This document shows, in pieces, positions 50,078 to 59,232 of a DNA stretch of 64,000 bases (positions within the stretch are counted from its first letter, which is position 1; each line of letters begins with the position of its first letter). Source of the stretch: Roseibium polysiphoniae (lineage in GTDB: Bacteria; Pseudomonadota; Alphaproteobacteria; Rhizobiales; Stappiaceae); assembly GCF_014842925.1 (NCBI RefSeq), contig NZ_JACYXJ010000007.1, forward strand, positions 310,001 through 374,000. Reading direction: 5' to 3'. A program made the translations under genes and the position numbers. The notes under the pieces are model-generated. The model was given only the letters and a program-made list of their open reading frames with translations, searched no databases and was not told where the DNA came from.

Positions 50078-50455
50078 TCAGTCGTTCCAGACGTTGGCGT
50101 TTTCTGCAAAGTCCGGGCGCTGGGGAGAAACGACACAGAAACGGTGACCGCTGGGGGCCTGCATGACCACCCAGCCCTTGCAGGCGCCGACCTCTTCTGC
50201 GCCAAGCGCTTTCAGGCGCGCGACTTCGGCGGGAATGTTGTCGGTCTCGATGTCCAGGTGGACACGGGGCGCGTGGTCGACGGACTGAAGCAGCACCCGC
50301 AGCTCGGACGGCGGACCTTTCAGGTCGCGGTACTTCGGATCCTTGGAGCCGGCCTCCCGTTCGCGGCCCAGCACACCGGCCCAGAAAGTCTCGTGAGAAT
50401 TCAGGTCATCGGCCTCACAGTCGATCACCATGACGCCCAGACGGCTCTTGTGCAT
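50078..50455 (-). CDS. VOC-family protein
   Basis: The 125-residue product has the vicinal-oxygen-chelate pattern: RLGVMVIDCEADDLNSHETFWAGVLG and later HLDIETDNIPAEVARLKALGAEEV, ending GHRFCVVSPQ. VOC proteins include glyoxalase I, dioxygenases and resistance proteins; this one resembles the uncharacterised glyoxalase-like group. It lies 17 bp downstream of a second VOC gene on the same strand. Confidence 0.85.
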   Translation of the reverse strand: MHKSRLGVMVIDCEADDLNSHETFWAGVLGREREAGSKDPKYRDLKGPPSELRVLLQSVDHAPRVHLDIETDNIPAEVARLKALGAEEVGACKGWVVMQAPSGHRFCVVSPQRPDFAENANVWND

Positions 50456-50472
50456 GACAGGCTCCTTATGCG

Positions 50473-50862
50473 CTATTCGGGCAGGTGACAGACGGCTTCG
50501 ATGTTGTGACCATCCGGATCGTGCACAAAGGCGCCGTAGTAATGCTCATGGTAGTGCGGACGAAGACCCGGCGCGCCATTGTCCTTGCCGCCAGCAGCGA
50601 TCGCGGCCTCGTAGAAGGCGTCGACGACGGCACGGGTCGGGGCTGCGAAGGCGACATGCAGGGTACCGCCCATCGCGTTTGCACCGCCAATCCAGAATTC
50701 CGGCTTGTCCGTGCCATAGCCGCAAAAGGAAATGCTGCCGGTCTGCTCCGGGCCGACTTCCATCAGCATGGTGATCCCGAGTGGCGCCAGTGCCATGTCG
50801 TAAAACGCCCTGGCGGCGGCGTAGTCGGACACGTCAAAGCCAATGTGATCGATGATGGCCAA
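50473..50862 (-). CDS. VOC-family protein (glyoxalase-like)
   Basis: The 129-residue product begins IDHIGFDVSDYAAARAFYDMALAPLG, contains GTLHVAFAAPTRAVVDAFYEAAIAAGGKD and ends YGAFVHDPDGHNIEAVCH, the usual single VOC-module signature with metal-site histidine and glutamate. The substrate is unknown. It is the first of the two adjacent VOC genes, which may be co-transcribed. Confidence 0.87.
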   Translation of the reverse strand: MAIIDHIGFDVSDYAAARAFYDMALAPLGITMLMEVGPEQTGSISFCGYGTDKPEFWIGGANAMGGTLHVAFAAPTRAVVDAFYEAAIAAGGKDNGAPGLRPHYHEHYYGAFVHDPDGHNIEAVCHLPE

Positions 50863-50930
50863 GGATTGCTCCTACATGAAGGTCATAAGCAAGAACAATA
50901 CAAGAACATTTAAGCGCTTTTGACAAGCCC

Positions 50931-51908
50931 TTAATGATCTTTCGCCGCACCCGATTTGCCACGCACCAGCGTCCAGAGCGGCTCAATGAGCTTGGTTACG
51001 ACCGGAACCAGGATCATGCCGAGAGCAAGCCCGAGAATGCCGTCCATGGTCGCCGTGGCGAACCAGGCGAGAAAACCTTCAGCGGTGCCGATGGACTGCG
51101 CAAAGCCATGAGCCAGATCATGGATGGTGTCGTAGAGGCTCTTCACCCCCAGGTCCTTCAGCCCGTGAATGACGATGGAACCGCCGACCCAGAGCATCGC
51201 GGCCGTGCCGACAACCATGAGGAGTTTCATCAACCAGGGCATGGCCTTGACGATGCCGTGGCCCAGGCCGCGAACAATCGACAGCGCGCCCTTTTGCGCC
51301 ATCATCAGGCCCATGTCGTCTGCCTTGACGATCAGCGCCACGGAGCCATAGACCATGACCGTGATGCCGACAGCGACCACGGCAAGGGTCGCTGCTTCCA
51401 TCCAGATGCTGCCGTCCGGGATCTCGGACAGGGCGATGGTCATGATCTCCGCCGAGAGGATGAAATCGGTCTTGATCGCGCCGGCGACTTTCTGCTCTTC
51501 GAGATGGGTCGGATCCTGAACGAGATCCTTCGGCTGGTCCGCGTCGACGTGATGCGGACTGAAGATGTGGATGATCTTCTCCGCGCCCTCGAAACACAGA
51601 TAGCTGCCACCAATCATCAGCAAAGGCGTGATGATCCCCGGCAAGAAGGCATTGAGCAGCAGGCCGATCGGCAACAGGAAAATCAGCTTGTTCTTGAGCG
51701 ATCCCTTGGCGATGCGCCAGACGATCGGAAGCTCCCGGGCCGGATGAAAGCCGGCGACATATTTGGGCGTGACGGCCGCATCATCGATCACCGCGCCAGC
51801 GGCCTTGGACCCGGCCTTGGCGGCCTGACCGATCACATCATCGACGGAGGCCGCCGCCACCTTGGCAATGCCGGCGACATCATCGAGAAGGGCAAGTAGT
51901 CCGCTCAT
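50931..51908 (-). CDS. DUF808 (YedI-type) inner-membrane protein
   Basis: The 325-residue protein has SGLLALLDDVAGIAKVAAASVDDV at the start, KNKLIFLLPIGLLLNAFLPGIITPLLMIGG, the conserved FEGAEKIIHIF segment and several later helices (WMEAATLAVVAVGITVMVYG, MLWVGGSIVIHGL). This is the DUF808/YedI pattern with about seven to eight membrane segments. Function is not established. It is transcribed alone toward the VOC genes. Confidence 0.88.
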   Translation of the reverse strand: MSGLLALLDDVAGIAKVAAASVDDVIGQAAKAGSKAAGAVIDDAAVTPKYVAGFHPARELPIVWRIAKGSLKNKLIFLLPIGLLLNAFLPGIITPLLMIGGSYLCFEGAEKIIHIFSPHHVDADQPKDLVQDPTHLEEQKVAGAIKTDFILSAEIMTIALSEIPDGSIWMEAATLAVVAVGITVMVYGSVALIVKADDMGLMMAQKGALSIVRGLGHGIVKAMPWLMKLLMVVGTAAMLWVGGSIVIHGLKDLGVKSLYDTIHDLAHGFAQSIGTAEGFLAWFATATMDGILGLALGMILVPVVTKLIEPLWTLVRGKSGAAKDH

Positions 51909-52076
51909 GCGTGCTCCAGAATCATCTTCATGCTTTCGGGGAACTTAGCCTGATTTTGCGACAAGCCAAATGCGGAAAGATCCGGCACCCGGTCCAGCCG
52001 GAATTTTCCCTCTGGCCAACTGCCGCCCCACCTTCCATTGTGCCGATCAACACACGCCAAAGCCGGAGACATCGTC

Positions 52077-52721
52077 ATGAAAATCCTTGTGTTCCTGGGA
52101 TCCGTGCGCGACAGCACGCCGCCGCGTCCGGCCAGACTAGGAGAGCGGGTCGCGCGCGCCTGTGTAGACCAGTGGGCGAGGCAGGGTCACGCGGTGGAGC
52201 TGGTCGATCCGCTGGAGCTTGAGCTCGATGCCGTCTTCAAGCCGCACTTCTCCTATGCGGCGGGCAAGGCACCGGAGGCTCTGGACAGGCTCGCGCAGAA
52301 GATCGAAGCAGCAGACGGCTATGTCATGGTGAGCCCGGAATACAATCACTCCATGAGCCCGGCGCTCGCCAATCTGCTAAACCATTTCGGCGCCTCGTTG
52401 TTTGCCTTCAAGCCAAGCGCCATCGCGACCTATTCCGCCGGCCAATGGGGCGGCGCACGGGCGGCGGTCAACATGCGCACGTTTCTGAGCGAACTTGGTT
52501 GCCTGCCGGTGTCGGCCATGATCCATGTGCCGAAAGCCCAGGAGGTCTTCACCGAAGACGGCGACTATGCCGAGGATGTCGAAGCCGGCCGGTGGCAAAC
52601 CTATCTCGCGCGCACCTTCGACCAGCTTGTCTGGTGGGGCGAGGCTGCCGCGCGGCAGCGCCAGCAAGCGGCCGGAACCGGAGCCTTTGCCAAGGACCCG
52701 TCCCAGCGCAACGCGCCGTAG
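52077..52721 (+). CDS. NAD(P)H-dependent FMN reductase
   Basis: The 214-residue flavodoxin-like protein has MKILVFLGSVRDSTPPRPA (FMN phosphate loop), DGYVMVSPEYNHSMSPALANLLNHF (the SPEYN signature) and AIATYSAGQWGGARAAVNMR. It should reduce FMN or a quinone with NAD(P)H. CGGAGACATCGTC precedes the ATG at 52077. It is divergent from the DUF808 gene. Confidence 0.87.
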   Translation: MKILVFLGSVRDSTPPRPARLGERVARACVDQWARQGHAVELVDPLELELDAVFKPHFSYAAGKAPEALDRLAQKIEAADGYVMVSPEYNHSMSPALANLLNHFGASLFAFKPSAIATYSAGQWGGARAAVNMRTFLSELGCLPVSAMIHVPKAQEVFTEDGDYAEDVEAGRWQTYLARTFDQLVWWGEAAARQRQQAAGTGAFAKDPSQRNAP

Positions 52722-52924
52722 AGCGGCGTCGCGGCCGCTCCTCCGTACGGGCCTAACAACCATAAGTATTTGGTCCGGCTCACAAACTACGTATCCCTCA
52801 TTCTGAGGAACTTCGGTTTGCAAGGTCTCATTACTTCTTATAAGGACGGGAAGAGACTGCTGTTATAGCGACCGCTTAACAATAGGCTTCCATAACCCGC
52901 AAGGAATCATGCATATTTAATTGT

Positions 52925-53329
52925 ATGGCCATTGTTAAACACCCTCAGGTAGGGACAATTCTTCGAGTTGATTTGAATGAGGGCTTTCGTACACCAGAAA
53001 TGCGAAAACGCCGTCCTTGCGTAGTTATATCTCCTGAACTGCAGGACAGACAGCAACTTTGTACGATTGTTCCACTTAGCACTACGGCACCACGCCGCAT
53101 GCAGCCATTTAACTGTATCATTGAACTCGATCCACCTTTGCCCTTTCCGTATGACTCTCAACGTATGTGGGTAAAGGCCGATATGGTCATGTGCGTCGCA
53201 TTTCATCGTCTGAAGCTATTGCACGCAGGCAAAGATGGCGATGGACAGCGTATTTATGACATACGAGTGTTAGATGACGACAAAATTGTAGAAATTAAAG
53301 AATGCATTAAGCACTCGCTTGGTATGTGA
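52925..53329 (+). CDS. PemK/MazF-family toxin-like protein without antitoxin gene
   Basis: The 134-residue protein has the PemK/MazF pattern: GTILRVDLNEGF, RKRRPCVVISPEL, CTIVPLSTTAP, and MWVKADMVMCVAFHRLKLL. These enzymes are sequence-specific ribonucleases. No protein antitoxin is encoded upstream, where the nearest gene ends 203 bp away, and none downstream. The gene is visibly lower in GC than its surroundings, indicating transfer. It is followed directly by a highly folded, terminator-ended segment that could be an RNA partner. The ribosome site is weak (AAGGAAT, about 18 bp away). Confidence 0.8.
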   Translation: MAIVKHPQVGTILRVDLNEGFRTPEMRKRRPCVVISPELQDRQQLCTIVPLSTTAPRRMQPFNCIIELDPPLPFPYDSQRMWVKADMVMCVAFHRLKLLHAGKDGDGQRIYDIRVLDDDKIVEIKECIKHSLGM

Positions 53330-53334
53330 GGTTG

Positions 53335-53442
53335 ACTTAGATAGAGAATAAGCCCATCTATCTAGGTGGCCCCAGAGATATCTGGGATTTAAGTCCCGAA
53401 AGGGCCGCTGTCCACGGCCATGACAAGCTGTCCTCAGTGTCA
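53335..53442 (+). ncRNA. Candidate structured RNA downstream of the PemK-like toxin
   Basis: Five hairpins follow in about 110 bp: ACTTAGATAG/CTATCTAGGT (one wobble), CCCAGA-GATA-TCTGGG, CCC-GAAA-GGG (GNRA-type loop), GGCCG/CGGCC, and TGACA-CTG/CAG-TGTCA. A rho-independent terminator then follows. GTGGCC at 53366-53371 can also pair with GGCCGC at 53403-53408, allowing an alternative or pseudoknotted fold. This may be an RNA element of the toxin transcript or an independent small RNA; no known RNA family was recognised. Confidence 0.45.
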
Positions 53443-53443
53443 G

Positions 53444-53473
53444 AAAAAAGCTCCGCAACAGCGGGGCTTTTTT
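53444..53473 (+). terminator. Terminator of the PemK-like locus
   Basis: AAAAAAGCTCCGC and GCGGGGCTTTTTT pair around AACA with one G-T wobble, ending in a six-T run. Confidence 0.85.
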
Positions 53474-53646
53474 CAATTTCCCGCAGCCAATATGATTTAC
53501 AATTCCGAATAGTCGTATGGTCCACGCGCACTACACGCCGGTTCGCCACTGCTCTTGCAGCACTGGTGCTCAAACCCTGTGGAATGACCAGCCACTAGTG
53601 AGGGTAGTTCTCCTACACGCGGCGATGCTGACCTCAAACAAAAACG

Positions 53647-53673
53647 GTCATCCCCGCCTTGTGCGGGAATCCA
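53647..53673 (+). repeat. REP-like palindrome
   Basis: CATCCCCGC, loop CTTGT, GCGGGAATCC: member of the CTTG-loop family, here with one mismatched pair, in the gap between the PemK locus and sdhB. Confidence 0.55.
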
Positions 53674-53703
53674 ATCCACGGTGCGGCGAATCCGAATCCC
53701 AAC

Positions 53704-53731
53704 AAAAAAGCCGCCCCGAGGGGCGGCCTTT
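53704..53731 (-). terminator. Terminator of the sdh operon
   Basis: On the minus strand, GGCCGCCCC pairs with GGGGCGGC and is followed by TTTTTT, 25 bp beyond the sdhB stop. Confidence 0.8.
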
Positions 53732-53755
53732 CGAAATGCGGGCTGCGGCTGAAGA

Positions 53756-54538
53756 TCAGACGCGGCGTTCGACCATCATCTTCTTGATCTCGGCGATGGC
53801 CTTGGCCGGATTGAGGCCTTTCGGGCATGCCTGAGAGCAGTTCATGATGGTGTGGCAGCGGTAGAGGCGGAAGGGGTCTTCCAGGTTGTCCAGACGCTCT
53901 CCGGTGGCTTCGTCGCGGCTGTCGATGAGCCAGCGGTAGGCCTGCAGCAGAACGGCCGGGCCGAGGTAGCGATCGCCGTTCCACCAGTAGCTCGGGCAAG
54001 AGGTCGAGCAGCAGGCGCAGAGAATGCACTCATAGAGACCATCCAGCTTGGCGCGGTCTTCGTGGGACTGACGCCATTCCTTCTCCGGGGCCGGCGAGAC
54101 CGTCTGCAGCCAGGGCTCGATGGAGCGGTGCTGGGCGTAGAAGTTGGTGAGATCAGGCACCAGATCCTTGACCACCGGCATATGCGGCAACGGGTAGATC
54201 TTCACCACATCGCCGGCGACTTCATCCGTACCCTTGGTGCAGGCCAAGGTGTTGGTGCCGTCGATGTTCATGGCGCAGGAGCCACAAATGCCTTCGCGGC
54301 AGGACCGGCGGAAGGTCAAGGTCGGGTCGATCTTGTTCTTGATGTAGATAAGACCGTCCAGAACCATCGGACCGCAATCGTCGGCGTTGACGAAATAGGT
54401 GTCGACCCGCGGGTTGCGGCCATCATCCGGATTCCAGCGGTAGATGCGGTACTCACGCAGGTTTGTCGCGCCGGCAGGCTTGTCCCAAACCTTGCCTTCC
54501 GTCACCTGTGAGTTCCGGGGAAGCGTCAGCTGAACCAT
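53756..54538 (-). CDS. sdhB: Succinate dehydrogenase iron-sulfur subunit
   Basis: SdhB carries the three Fe-S clusters that pass electrons from the flavin to quinone. The 260-residue product shows the [2Fe-2S] site [12 protein letters not shown] with the downstream NTLAC, the [4Fe-4S] site [16 protein letters not shown] and the third site [17 protein letters not shown]. It is the last gene of sdhCDA-x-B, with an FkbM methyltransferase gene between it and sdhA. Order and length are normal otherwise. Confidence 0.97.
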   Translation of the reverse strand: MVQLTLPRNSQVTEGKVWDKPAGATNLREYRIYRWNPDDGRNPRVDTYFVNADDCGPMVLDGLIYIKNKIDPTLTFRRSCREGICGSCAMNIDGTNTLACTKGTDEVAGDVVKIYPLPHMPVVKDLVPDLTNFYAQHRSIEPWLQTVSPAPEKEWRQSHEDRAKLDGLYECILCACCSTSCPSYWWNGDRYLGPAVLLQAYRWLIDSRDEATGERLDNLEDPFRLYRCHTIMNCSQACPKGLNPAKAIAEIKKMMVERRV

Positions 54539-54598
54539 TTTTCATCGCTCCGCGTTTGGGCCCTGGTTTCGCGTCCGGGCCGCTTAAGTCACCGATCT

Positions 54599-55444
54599 CT
54601 AGCTTGCGAGCTCAAAGACCGTATTGTCATGTGTCGATCCGGCTGCGCGGTATCCGAGGGCTTCCAGTTCGGAAGTGCAGTCCTCAGCCCAATGCGGCCG
54701 GCAGTTTGTTTCAAGCATGATGACACGGGGCCAAAGCGCCCGGTCCGAGGTGCGCAGAAAGGGAAGAACCACACGGTCCTCGAAACCTTCCACGTCCACT
54801 TTCAGGACATCGATCCGGCTCAGGCCCTTGTCGGCAACCACATCGGCCAACGGACGCACGGCCACGTCCTTCGGCGACCAGTCGCCAGCCCATTCACCGG
54901 TGGTCAGATCTTCCACCAGCGTTGCAAAGCCGCAGTTGGTTGGCTCGGACCACAGAGACAGGGTGCCGGCCTTGTCGCCGATGGCAACTTCCGCCAACTG
55001 CACCTTGCCAAGGCCGTTGGCCGTCAGGTTGAAGCGCAGCTTCGCGGCCGTTTCCGGATTGGCTTCCACGGCCAGAACCTCGGCGCCGCAATGGGCGGCG
55101 AAAAGCGCATAGCTGCCAATGTTGGCACCAACGTCGACGAAGACAGAACCAGGGGCCAGATAAGGCTTGAGCAGCTTGTGCTCGGCCCGCTCCGGGAGGC
55201 GCCCCTTGGCCAGGATCTTGCGGTCGTCGTAGTTCTGACCCGGATAGATCCGGAACTTCAGACCATCGGCTTCCGTGTCATAGGGACCCTTGAACAGATG
55301 TGCGACCAGGGCACGGATGCGCTTGCGCAGGGAGGCCGACAGATCGTGATGATCCGCCAGCTTCCAGGCGTAGCGGACCAGCCCTTCGACCTTGTAGGTG
55401 CCGAAGGGGCTGACCGTGTCCGTGAGGGTCGCCTGTGCGCTCAA
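54599..55444 (-). CDS. FkbM-family methyltransferase
   Basis: The 281-residue protein has the FkbM SAM-binding core VFVDVGANIGSYALFAAHCGAEVLAVEANPETAAKL, VAIGDKAGTLSLW, IDVLKVDVEGFEDRVVLPFL and VIMLETN, all diagnostic of the family. It methylates a hydroxyl group, typically on a glycan or secondary metabolite. The gene lies inside the sdh operon between sdhA (15 bp) and sdhB (60 bp) on the same strand, so it is probably co-transcribed, though no metabolic link is apparent. Confidence 0.88.
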   Translation of the reverse strand: MSAQATLTDTVSPFGTYKVEGLVRYAWKLADHHDLSASLRKRIRALVAHLFKGPYDTEADGLKFRIYPGQNYDDRKILAKGRLPERAEHKLLKPYLAPGSVFVDVGANIGSYALFAAHCGAEVLAVEANPETAAKLRFNLTANGLGKVQLAEVAIGDKAGTLSLWSEPTNCGFATLVEDLTTGEWAGDWSPKDVAVRPLADVVADKGLSRIDVLKVDVEGFEDRVVLPFLRTSDRALWPRVIMLETNCRPHWAEDCTSELEALGYRAAGSTHDNTVFELAS

Positions 55445-55459
55445 GGGTTCCGCCGCTCC

Positions 55460-57286
55460 TTAGTAGACTCGCGCTTTCGGCGCGATCTTCTTGGGGTCGA
55501 TGCCGCCGTCCTCGAGCTTGGTCAAGGGTTCGGTGACAACTGCGCGGTAGTCGAGCTTGACGTTGCCGGCTTCATCCACCCACGAGAGGGTGTGCTTGCG
55601 CCATTCATCGTCATTACGACCGCCAAGCGGACCGTCCTTGTAGTCCTCGCGGGCATGGGCGCCACGGGATTCCTTGCGGGCCTCCGCGCCGTAAACCGTG
55701 GTGATGGCGTTGGCCATCAGGTTTTCCAGCTCGAGGGTTTCGACAAGGTCCGAGTTCCAGATCATGGAGCGATCGGAGACCTTGAGGTCCTTCATCTCGC
55801 CCCAGATCGCACTCATGCGCTTGCAACCCTGCTCCAGGCTTTCCTGTGTCCGGAAGACGGCTGCGTCCTCCTGCATGGTCCGCTGCATCTTGTCGCGAAG
55901 GTCTGCCGTCGCGATCGAGCCGCTGGCGTTGCGCAGACCATCGAAGCGATCCATGATTTTCTCACAGGAGGCTTCACTCGGGGTCGGCACAGCTTCCTTG
56001 GGATCAACCACTTCAGCGGCCCGGATCGCGGCCGCACGGCCGAAGACCACAAGGTCGATGAGGGAGTTGGAGCCCAGACGGTTGGCACCGTGAACGGAGG
56101 CACAGCCGGCTTCACCCACCGCCATCAGGCCCGGCTGGATGCGGTCCGGATTGTCAGCGTTCGCGTTCAGCACCTCGCCCCAGTAGTTGGTCGGGATGCC
56201 GCCCATGTTGTAGTGAACCGTCGGCAGGACCGGGATCGGCTCTTTGGTCACATCGACGCCTGCAAAGATACGCGCGCTTTCCGAAATGCCCGGGAGGCGT
56301 TCGGCCAGCATGGCCGGATCCAGGTGATCCAGATGCAGGAAGATGTGATCCTTGTCCTTGCCGACACCACGTCCTTCGCGGATCTCCATGGTCATGCAGC
56401 GCGAGACAACGTCACGAGAGGCAAGGTCTTTGGCGGAAGGCGCATAGCGTTCCATGAAACGCTCGCCTTCGGAGTTGACCAGATAGCCACCCTCGCCGCG
56501 GGCCCCTTCGGTGATCAGACAGCCCGAACCATAGATACCGGTCGGGTGAAACTGAACGAACTCCATATCCTGCATCGGCAGGCCCGCACGGGCCACCATG
56601 CCGCCACCATCACCGGTACAGGTGTGGGCGGAGGTTGCCGAGAAATAGGCACGGCCGTAGCCGCCGGTGGCCAGAACGACCATCTTGGCGGAGAAGCGGT
56701 GGATGGTGCCGTCATCGAGGTTCCAGGCGATCACACCCTGGCAGACGCCGTCTTCCGACATGATCAGGTCGAGCGCAAAATACTCGATGTAGAATTCGGC
56801 ATTGTGGCGCAGGGACTGACCATAAAGCGTGTGCAGGATGGCGTGACCGGTCCGGTCGGCCGCGGCACAGGTGCGCTGCACGGGCGGGCCGTCGCCGTAG
56901 TTCTGCATGTGGCCGCCGAAGGGACGCTGATAGATGCGGCCGTCCTCGGTGCGCGAGAAGGGAACGCCGTAGTGCTCCAGCTCGTAAACCGCCTTGGGCG
57001 CTTCGCGAGCAAGATACTCCATGGCGTCGGTGTCACCGAGCCAGTCGGAGCCCTTCACCGTGTCGTACATGTGCCATTCCCAGCTGTCCGGCGTCATGTT
57101 CTTGAGCGAGGCAGCGATGCCGCCCTGTGCCGCAACAGTATGGGAACGGGTCGGGAAAACCTTGGTGATACAGGCCGTTCTCAGGCCCTGCTCGGCCATG
57201 CCGAGGGTGGCGCGAAGACCTGCGCCGCCGGCGCCGACCACAACCACGTCATGGGTGTGTTCGACGAATTCATATGTCTTGGCCAT
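55460..57286 (-). CDS. sdhA: Succinate dehydrogenase flavoprotein subunit
   Basis: SdhA oxidises succinate with covalently bound FAD at the cytoplasmic face. The 608-residue product shows [39 protein letters not shown] (the H-motif for FAD attachment), [21 protein letters not shown], and the active-site region [19 protein letters not shown]. Its start is 5 bp after the sdhD stop, consistent with coupling. Confidence 0.98.
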   Translation of the reverse strand: MAKTYEFVEHTHDVVVVGAGGAGLRATLGMAEQGLRTACITKVFPTRSHTVAAQGGIAASLKNMTPDSWEWHMYDTVKGSDWLGDTDAMEYLAREAPKAVYELEHYGVPFSRTEDGRIYQRPFGGHMQNYGDGPPVQRTCAAADRTGHAILHTLYGQSLRHNAEFYIEYFALDLIMSEDGVCQGVIAWNLDDGTIHRFSAKMVVLATGGYGRAYFSATSAHTCTGDGGGMVARAGLPMQDMEFVQFHPTGIYGSGCLITEGARGEGGYLVNSEGERFMERYAPSAKDLASRDVVSRCMTMEIREGRGVGKDKDHIFLHLDHLDPAMLAERLPGISESARIFAGVDVTKEPIPVLPTVHYNMGGIPTNYWGEVLNANADNPDRIQPGLMAVGEAGCASVHGANRLGSNSLIDLVVFGRAAAIRAAEVVDPKEAVPTPSEASCEKIMDRFDGLRNASGSIATADLRDKMQRTMQEDAAVFRTQESLEQGCKRMSAIWGEMKDLKVSDRSMIWNSDLVETLELENLMANAITTVYGAEARKESRGAHAREDYKDGPLGGRNDDEWRKHTLSWVDEAGNVKLDYRAVVTEPLTKLEDGGIDPKKIAPKARVY

Positions 57287-57291
57287 TCGGG

Positions 57292-57675
57292 TCAGCCTCC
57301 AAAGCCAATCTTGAGCACGGCGAAGATCGCGCCGAATCCGATGAGGGCACAGAAGAAGATGTTGCCGATCAGGCAGAGCACCTTGGCGCCCTCGCCATGA
57401 ACGTAATCCTCGATAATCACCTGCATGCCCAGCTTCATGTGGACGACGCCGGAGAGGATCACCAGCAGCATCAGGATCGCGACAAGCGGATTTCCGAGCG
57501 CCTTGACCGTTTCCTCATAGCCAGCCCCTTGCAGGGAAATGACGAGGATGACGAAGAAGGAAATCAGGAAAACGTTGGCGACAGCCGTCAGACGCTGCTT
57601 CCAGAAGTGGTCCGTGCCCTCCTTGGCAGAGCCAAGGCCGCGGACCTTGTTGAGGGGCGTGCGCATATCAGTCAT
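57292..57675 (-). CDS. sdhD: Succinate dehydrogenase membrane anchor subunit
   Basis: The 127-residue protein has [29 protein letters not shown], a conserved N-terminal pattern of alphaproteobacterial SdhD, followed by three membrane helices ([39 protein letters not shown] with a heme histidine, [21 protein letters not shown]). GGGAGACTGAC precedes the ATG at 57675. It overlaps neither neighbour and lies 11 bp after sdhC. Confidence 0.94.
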   Translation of the reverse strand: MTDMRTPLNKVRGLGSAKEGTDHFWKQRLTAVANVFLISFFVILVISLQGAGYEETVKALGNPLVAILMLLVILSGVVHMKLGMQVIIEDYVHGEGAKVLCLIGNIFFCALIGFGAIFAVLKIGFGG

Positions 57676-57686
57676 GTCAGTCTCCC

Positions 57687-58085
57687 TCAGCGAACGATGT
57701 AGCCGATGATCCAAAGGACCACGGTCAGAGCGACAGAACCGATGATCGTGGCCCGCGCCATCCACTCTCTTGCCTCGGCACCGAAACCGGCGCCCATGTC
57801 CCAGACGAAGTGGCGCAAACCACCAAGCATGTGGTGCACGAGGGCCCAGGTGAAGCCGAACAGGATCAGCCGGCCGATAATCGAGCCGAAGACCTCGCTG
57901 ACGAATTCGAAATAGGCCGGGCCGGCAGCGGCGGCAACAAGCCACCAGACCATCAGGATCGTCCCGAAATAAAGGGCCGCACCGGTGATGCGGTGCAGGA
58001 TCGACATGACCATCGTCAGGATCGGCTTATAGATCTGAAGATGGGGCGACAGAGGGCGATTGCCCTTCAGGTCGGCATTCGACAT
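57687..58085 (-). CDS. sdhC: Succinate dehydrogenase cytochrome b556 subunit
   Basis: The 132-residue protein has the conserved [13 protein letters not shown] entry, [15 protein letters not shown] (quinone and heme site) and [17 protein letters not shown] with heme-ligand histidines, within three membrane helices. It begins the sdhCDA(x)B operon, and its promoter region is the 315-bp gap at 58086-58400. Confidence 0.95.
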   Translation of the reverse strand: MSNADLKGNRPLSPHLQIYKPILTMVMSILHRITGAALYFGTILMVWWLVAAAAGPAYFEFVSEVFGSIIGRLILFGFTWALVHHMLGGLRHFVWDMGAGFGAEAREWMARATIIGSVALTVVLWIIGYIVR

Positions 58086-58400
58086 GGAATATCTCTCCCG
58101 TACGACGCCATCTTACGTTCACGTAAGCGTAAGCAATTCAAGGCGTTGTCTAGAAGGGTTCTAGCGCCAACACCTCATCTCGTCAAAGCATCCTAAGGGT
58201 GAATGTTAAACGAGTTCTGCGCTTTCTCGGGAAATTTGACGGTGCATGAGACGGTTTTCGCTGATTTTTCAGACTTCAACCGTTTCAGTTTTGCCAAAGG
58301 TTTTTGTGCGGCCGGTGATTTTTGAGGTGAAAACGTCAGCGTTTTGTCGCCAAAGCCCGTCAAACACCGTCACATTTTGCGATGTTGAGCGGTATCTGCG
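58086..58400. promoter_or_regulatory. sdh operon promoter region with CTTACG/CGTAAG dyad
   Basis: No gene is seen here. A perfect dyad, CTTACG-TTCA-CGTAAG (58112-58127), plus a third CGTAAG at 58128-58133, lies 27-48 bp before sdhC. The outer part (58200-58400) is moderately AT-rich and follows the EI24 gene stop. The dyad is the best operator candidate for the sdh operon. Confidence 0.55.
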
Positions 58401-59081
58401 TCAGATGGGCGCATTCGCCTGCACGCGCTTGAACAGATGCATCATGAAAATTGTCGCAAAAATCGGTGTCACCAGATTGAGGATCGGCACCGCAAGAACC
58501 CCTGCGATCACCAGCCCGCCCATGAAGACCGTGCCACTTTTCGCCCGGCGCAGTCGCTTGGCGTCCTCAACCGGCATGAACCTGGTCGCCGCGAACTCAA
58601 AGAACTCACGGCCAAGCAGATAGCCGTTGACCACGAAGAACGCGACCAGATTGATCCCCGGGATCAACAGCAGGAACAGGGCAAAGAGATTGCCCAGGAG
58701 AACGATGCCGGTGAACTTCAGCGCCAGAATAATGGACGGGATCACCGCCATGGCCTTGCCTGGCGCGTCCTGCGGATAGTCCCGTGTCTCGACAATATCG
58801 GCGATCTCATCCTGAAAGAGGCCGGCGAAGAGCGCCGAGACCGGTGCAATCAGAAAGCCGAGGCCGATGACGGCGCCTATGCCGGTCAGTATCGAAAGCA
58901 CCGTCTCCAGCCAGGGATAGGGCAGCTCGACGAAGCCGGCGACCAGCCCCTGAAGCGCAATCCATATCACCAAGAGAACGGCCAGCGTGAACCCGAGCAT
59001 CTTCAGGAAGATCTTGCGAAACTGCGGCTCGAAGACCTGGGACATGGCACGGGAGGCAGCTGCGAACATGGGCACTTTCAA
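58401..59081 (-). CDS. EI24/CysZ-like membrane protein
   Basis: The 226-residue protein has several membrane segments: MLGFTLAVLLVIWIALQGL, VLSILTGIGAVIGLGFLIAPVSALFAGLFQDEIADIVE, IILALKFTGIVLLGNLFALFLLLIPGINLVAFFVVNGYLLGREFFEFAA and a final pair. The LFLLLIPGIN...NGYLLGREFFE pattern is that of EI24/CysZ sulfate-permease-like proteins. A sulfate-uptake role is possible but unproved. A start four codons later (59069) is also possible. One copy of the 16-bp repeat lies 38 bp upstream. Confidence 0.84.
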   Translation of the reverse strand: MKVPMFAAASRAMSQVFEPQFRKIFLKMLGFTLAVLLVIWIALQGLVAGFVELPYPWLETVLSILTGIGAVIGLGFLIAPVSALFAGLFQDEIADIVETRDYPQDAPGKAMAVIPSIILALKFTGIVLLGNLFALFLLLIPGINLVAFFVVNGYLLGREFFEFAATRFMPVEDAKRLRRAKSGTVFMGGLVIAGVLAVPILNLVTPIFATIFMMHLFKRVQANAPI

Positions 59082-59118
59082 CGGTTTGTCATCAGTGCCC
59101 TCGACATAGGGGGAATGG

Positions 59119-59134
59119 CGGGTAGGTGCAAGGG
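59119..59134. repeat. 16-bp direct repeat, left copy
   Basis: GCGGGTAGGTGCAAGG occurs here and at 61462-61477 and encloses the AAA-ATPase/Abi-alpha island. Similarity fades outside the 16 bp. Confidence 0.8.
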
Positions 59135-59232
59135 GACGCTGCAGAATTGAATCGAAAATATACTATAATAACTCTTAAAAATAAGAACATATTCATAGAT
59201 TATACTAACGAAAATAATAAATTTATTCACCC

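Noticed and set aside
54629..57400. 923-codon plus-strand frame opposite the FkbM gene and sdhA
   Set aside because: Shadow of sdhA, which has all catalytic motifs; the frame shows low-complexity His/Arg/Asp-rich sequence.
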